Assembly (NCBI GenBank): GCA_002362155.1
Contig: DETN01000110.1
Location: forward strand, 10,857 to 18,800
Direction of reading: 5' to 3'
Length of the DNA: 7,944 bases
Origin: Lachnospiraceae bacterium UBA3287
GTDB taxonomy: Bacteria > Bacillota > Clostridia > Lachnospirales > Lachnospiraceae
Positions 4,922-7,944 of this stretch are shown piece after piece. Under the pieces are notes generated by a model. That model saw only the letters and a program-made list of their open reading frames with translations, was not told the DNA's origin and searched no databases. Made by a program: the position numbers and the translations under genes. The number at the start of each line of letters is the position of its first letter. The stretch's first letter is position 1.

Positions 4922-7148
4922 GGATCCTCTCTTCCAGTCCGGTATTCCTGATGTTTTCCCTTACGTTTTCCGTCATGGTCCTCACCGCCTCCCGGCTTCC
5001 CAGGATGACCACGCAGCTCCTGGCCCTGGTGACCGCGGTATAGAGGAGGTTCCTGTTGAACAGGCCCCTGGGCCCCGAGAGCAGGGGCAGGATCACGGCG
5101 GGGTATTCGGACCCCTGGGACTTGTGGACCGTGACCGCGTAGGCCAGCTCCAGATCCTCCAGCTCCCCGAAGGGATAGTCCACCTCCCTGTCCTCGTCGA
5201 AGCGGACCGTCAGGATCTCCCGGGAGGGATCCACCGAAAGGATCCTTCCGAAATCCCCGTTGAAGATGCCGGTGCCCTTTTCCAGGGGCAGGCCGAAGTT
5301 GCCCCTGACCTGCCATTCGATCTGGTAGTTGTTGCGGGTCTGCATGACCTTGTCCCCCTCCCGGAAGGTGACCTCCTCCCTTACATACTCCCTTTTGTCC
5401 GGAGCGGGGGGATTGAGGACGCTCTGCAGCACCTGGTTGAGGCGCTCCACGCCCAGGTTTCCCTTCCGCATGGGGGTCAGGACCTGGATCTCGTCGGGGG
5501 AGCATTTCACATAGCCCGGCAGCATCTCCCGGATCAGCTGGACCGTGTTCTTGTAGATGACCGGCAGGGAATCCCTTTCCAGGAAGAAAAAGTCCCTGCT
5601 TTTATTGCCCAGGGAGGGCATCTCCCCCCTGAGGATCCGGTGGGCGTTCACCACGATGTCGCTCCTTGCCGCCTGGCGGAAGATCTTCTGCAGGATGACC
5701 GTGCGGAAAGCCCCGGACCGGATCAGATCCTGCAGGATGCGGCCCGGCCCCACGCTGGGCAGCTGGTTGACGTCCCCCACCAGGATCAGCCTGGTGCCGG
5801 ACCGGACGGCCTTTAAGAGGGCGTGGAAGAGATACATGTCCACCATGGACATCTCGTCCACGATGATCACGTCCGCCTCCAGGGGGTTTTCCTCGTCCCT
5901 GCCGAAGTCCGTAAGAAGGGGCGCCGCCGGCGCATTCCGGTCCTCCTCCCCGTCCCTGGCCCGGACCCCCAGCATGCGGTGGATGGTCATGGCCTCCATG
6001 CCCGTGGTCTCCTTCATGCGCTTGGCGGCCCGGCCGGTGGGGGCGCAGAGCAGGACCTCCATGTCCTCCTCCTCAAAGTAATTGATGATGGTATTGATGG
6101 TGGTGGTCTTGCCGGTGCCGGGACCGCCGGAGATCAGAAGGATGGCGTGGTCCGCGGCCAGAAGCACCGCCTGCCTCTGGAGATCGTCCAGCTCTATGCC
6201 TTCCCTTTCCTCGATCCTGCGGATCCTCTCCTCCGTGGTCATGTCCCCGCTGACGGAGAGGGGGGCCGCATCCAGCTCCAGCAGGGCCCTGGCGATCTGC
6301 TGCTCCCTGCGGTAGGCTCCCGTGGAATAGACCTGGGCGGTGCCTTCCCTGTTCCTGATCATGAGCTTTCTGTCCATGGCCAGGTTGTCCAGCTGCAGAT
6401 CGATCTGTTCCTGCGAAAGAGAGAGCAGGTCCGCCGTCCGCCGGATCACCATGCTCCTCTCCATCCAGGTGCTGCCCTCCTGCAGGACCTGGCTCAGGAT
6501 ATAGAGGATGCCGGACCGGATCCGGAAATCGGAATCCGCCCGGATCCCCACCCGGAAGGCGATCTCGTCCGCCGTGGCAAAGCCTATGCCCCGGATATCG
6601 TCCGCCAGCCGGTAGGGATTCTCCCTGATGATCTCGTAGAGCTTCATGCCGTAGGTCTTCCAGATCCGCAGGGCGTGCTGGCCCCCGATCCCGTACTGCT
6701 GGAGAAAGACCATGGCGTCCCTCTGGTCCCGCTTGCCCTCGGCCTGGGCCGCGATCTCCCTGGCCTTCCTGGGAGAGATGCCCCTTATCTCCGCAAGGCG
6801 CTCCGGCTCCTCGTCCAGGATCCGCATGGTGTCCTCCCCGAACTTCTTCAGGATCCGCCTGGCCAGGGATTCTCCGATCCCCTTGATGGCGCCCGAGGAC
6901 AGGTAGCGGAACATGGCCTGGGTGGTCTCCGGCTCTATGGCCTGATAGGTCCCGATCCGCAGCTGGTCCCCGTAGACGGGGTGCTGGGTCATTTCCCCCT
7001 CCACCCGGCAGCTTTCTCCCTCCGAAATGGCCAGGGGAAACCCCGTGCAGGTGACGGACCCCTTCCCGTAGTCCAGCTCGAAGACCGTGTAGGCGTTCTC
7101 TTCGTTCCTGTATATGATATGCGCTACGTAGCCTTTGATTTCTTCCAT
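4893..7148 (-). CDS. recD2: ATP-dependent RecD-like DNA helicase RecD2
   Basis: 751 residues, full length for the RecD2 family, which lacks RecB/RecC partners. It is a 5'-to-3' superfamily 1B helicase involved in repair, recombination and replication-fork maintenance. An OB-like N-terminal region (about 1-70) precedes helix-hairpin-helix segments (AIKGIGESLARRIL near 87-100, LAEIRGISPRKAREIA near 118-133, and DDIRGIGFATADEIA near 183-197). The helicase motifs are all present: Walker A GGPGTGKTT (341-349), APTGRAAKR (369-377), Walker B VDEMSMVD (430-437), LVGDVNQLPSVGPG (456-469), QKIFRQ (487-492), NGDFG (630-634), TVHKSQGSEYP (673-683) and YTAVTRAR (703-710). The start is the only upstream ATG, since an in-frame TAA lies three codons before it; no strong SD is visible nearby. 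The gene leads the operon after the uvrA hairpin, and its stop lies inside comF. Confidence 0.96.
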   Translation of the reverse strand: MEEIKGYVAHIIYRNEENAYTVFELDYGKGSVTCTGFPLAISEGESCRVEGEMTQHPVYGDQLRIGTYQAIEPETTQAMFRYLSSGAIKGIGESLARRILKKFGEDTMRILDEEPERLAEIRGISPRKAREIAAQAEGKRDQRDAMVFLQQYGIGGQHALRIWKTYGMKLYEIIRENPYRLADDIRGIGFATADEIAFRVGIRADSDFRIRSGILYILSQVLQEGSTWMERSMVIRRTADLLSLSQEQIDLQLDNLAMDRKLMIRNREGTAQVYSTGAYRREQQIARALLELDAAPLSVSGDMTTEERIRRIEEREGIELDDLQRQAVLLAADHAILLISGGPGTGKTTTINTIINYFEEEDMEVLLCAPTGRAAKRMKETTGMEAMTIHRMLGVRARDGEEDRNAPAAPLLTDFGRDEENPLEADVIIVDEMSMVDMYLFHALLKAVRSGTRLILVGDVNQLPSVGPGRILQDLIRSGAFRTVILQKIFRQAARSDIVVNAHRILRGEMPSLGNKSRDFFFLERDSLPVIYKNTVQLIREMLPGYVKCSPDEIQVLTPMRKGNLGVERLNQVLQSVLNPPAPDKREYVREEVTFREGDKVMQTRNNYQIEWQVRGNFGLPLEKGTGIFNGDFGRILSVDPSREILTVRFDEDREVDYPFGELEDLELAYAVTVHKSQGSEYPAVILPLLSGPRGLFNRNLLYTAVTRARSCVVILGSREAVRTMTENVRENIRNTGLEERIHELCFTENE

Positions 7149-7188
7149 ATCTGTTTATTCTTTTCTTCTGTCCCCTTTTCCTTCATGA

Positions 7189-7230
7189 CAGGAGGGGCCG
7201 CCGGGTCCAAAAGCCCGGCGGCCCCTCCTG
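7189..7230 (-). terminator. Perfect 17-bp GC-rich hairpin between uvrA and recD2
   Basis: Arms 7189-7205 (CAGGAGGGGCCGCCGGG) and 7214-7230 are exact reverse complements around an 8-base loop (7206-7213). The hairpin lies 90 bases past the uvrA stop and about 40 bases before the recD2 start, so a transcription terminator or attenuator for uvrA read-through is the simplest reading. It lacks a U-tract on either strand: on the minus strand the 3' arm is followed by TCATGAAGG. It may instead be an RNA-stabilising or processing structure at the 5' end of the recD2 transcript. Confidence 0.6.
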
Positions 7231-7239
7231 ACACGCACC

Positions 7240-7245
7240 AGTATA
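7240..7245 (-). promoter_or_regulatory. Possible -10 element for the recD2-cdaR operon
   Basis: The minus strand reads TATACT here, one mismatch from the TATAAT consensus. No good -35 lies 16-18 bases upstream (the position holds a GCGCAA-like sequence), and there is no correctly spaced TGn extension. If used, transcription would start about 7 bases downstream, at the edge of the 17-bp hairpin. This is the best -10 candidate I see in the gap, but it is weak evidence. Confidence 0.22.
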
Positions 7246-7320
7246 CAGCATTCTGCCTCTTTTTGCGCTCCTGCCTCTGCTTACGGGGAAATTTCGTCAA
7301 CCGAACCGGAAAAGACCCTC

Positions 7321-7944
7321 TCAGGCCTCCTTTTTCCTCCGTTCGGCGTCCCTCTCCAGCATCTTGTGGATGTAGTAGCCGGTATAGGAGCTGTGGTTCT
7401 CCGCCACCTCTTCCGGCGTTCCCTTCGCGATGACGGTGCCGCCTCCGTCCCCGCCCTCGGGGCCCATGTCGATGATATAGTCGGCGGTCTTGATCACGTC
7501 CAGGTTGTGCTCTATGACCACCACCGTGTTGCCGCCCTCCACCAGCTGGTGGAGGATGCGGATCAGCTTGGCCACGTCGTCGAAGTGCAGGCCCGTGGTG
7601 GGCTCGTCCAGGATATAGATGGTGCGGCCCGTGCTCCTTCTGGACAGCTCGGAGGCCAGCTTGATCCTCTGGGCCTCGCCGCCGGACAGCTCCGTGGAGG
7701 GCTGGCCCAGCTTCACATAGCCCAGGCCCACGTCGTAGAGGGTCTGGATCTTTCTGGCGATGGAGGGAACGTTCTTAAAGAATTCCACGGCTTCCTCCAC
7801 CGTCATGTTGAGCACGTCGTAGATGCTCTTTCCCTTGTACTTGACCTCCAGGGTCTCCCTGTTGTAGCGCCGGCCGTGGCAGACCTCGCAGGGCACGTAG
7901 ACGTCCGAGAGGAAATGCATTTCGATCTTGATGATGCCGTCGCC
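7321..7944 (-). CDS. uvrA: UvrABC excinuclease subunit A, C-terminal 207 residues, partial
   Basis: The frame is open from the right edge (GDGIIKIEMHFL) to a TGA at 7321, so the window holds only the C-terminus of a protein normally about 940 residues long. UvrA is the DNA damage sensor of nucleotide excision repair and loads UvrB. Visible parts are the second cysteine pair of the C-terminal zinc module (VPCEVCHGRRYNRETL), the ABC signature of the second ATPase domain (ELSGGEAQRIKLASEL), the Walker B aspartate-glutamate in YILDEPTTGLH, and the switch histidine in VVVIEHNLDVIKTADYIIDMGPEGG. It ends with the family-typical GTPEEVAENHSSYTGYYI and a short charged tail. These elements are intact. 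It is the last gene before the hairpin at 7189-7230, and its promoter and N-terminus lie beyond the window. Confidence 0.97.
   Translation of the reverse strand, partial: GDGIIKIEMHFLSDVYVPCEVCHGRRYNRETLEVKYKGKSIYDVLNMTVEEAVEFFKNVPSIARKIQTLYDVGLGYVKLGQPSTELSGGEAQRIKLASELSRRSTGRTIYILDEPTTGLHFDDVAKLIRILHQLVEGGNTVVVIEHNLDVIKTADYIIDMGPEGGDGGGTVIAKGTPEEVAENHSSYTGYYIHKMLERDAERRKKEA

Noticed and set aside
7124..7186. 20-codon minus-strand mini-ORF (MKEKGTEEKNK...) just after the uvrA-recD2 hairpin and overlapping the recD2 start
   Set aside because: Its only SD-like sequence is locked in the hairpin, and it is short and lysine/glutamate-rich. It could be a leader peptide, but nothing in the sequence supports translation.
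7295..7300. TTGACG on the minus strand as a -35 for recD2
   Set aside because: It lies 49 bases from the TATACT box, far outside the 16-18 base spacing, and has no -10 at the right distance.
5823..7433. 536-codon open frame on the plus strand
   Set aside because: Antisense to recD2 and the end of uvrA, low-complexity composition, and it crosses the intergenic hairpin. It is a shadow of the real genes.

Overview
The window reads as chromosomal DNA from a GC-rich member of the Clostridia, most likely Lachnospiraceae. I infer this from the Firmicutes-type RecD2, ComF, CdaA and CdaR proteins, the long-type (class II) LeuA-like N-terminus, and two small-family membrane proteins that I associate with that group. 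No base composition or database search was computed. All supported genes lie on the minus strand. There is no sign of phage, insertion sequence, CRISPR, rRNA or tRNA.

Reading in the direction of transcription (high to low coordinates): the 3' end of uvrA (7944-7321) is followed by a 172-base gap that holds a perfect 17-bp hairpin (7189-7230). Then comes a compact run of six genes: recD2 (7148-4893), comF (4921-4145), a two-TM protein (4151-3756), a polytopic membrane protein (3759-2680), cdaA (2643-1714) and cdaR/ybbR (1742-729). Four of the five junctions overlap, by 29, 7, 4 and 29 bases, and the fifth is a 36-base gap, so this is almost certainly one translationally coupled operon. A 161-base gap with a second hairpin (657-691) separates it from a class II LeuA-like gene that starts with GTG at 567 and runs off the left edge.

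Functionally, uvrA and recD2 are DNA repair/recombination genes, and comF is the phosphoribosyltransferase-like factor linked to DNA uptake and recombination. cdaA makes the essential second messenger c-di-AMP at the membrane, and cdaR is its extracytoplasmic regulator. The two unnamed membrane proteins sit between comF and cdaA.

The points most worth a second look are: (1) the LeuA-like protein, which keeps the R-D metal/catalytic pair but has replaced or lost other active-site positions of true isopropylmalate synthases; (2) the two uncharacterised membrane proteins locked into the cdaA-cdaR operon; (3) the usual third gene of that locus, glmM, is not next to cdaR; and (4) the very stable U-tract-less hairpin between uvrA and recD2. 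I see no clearly new multi-gene system.
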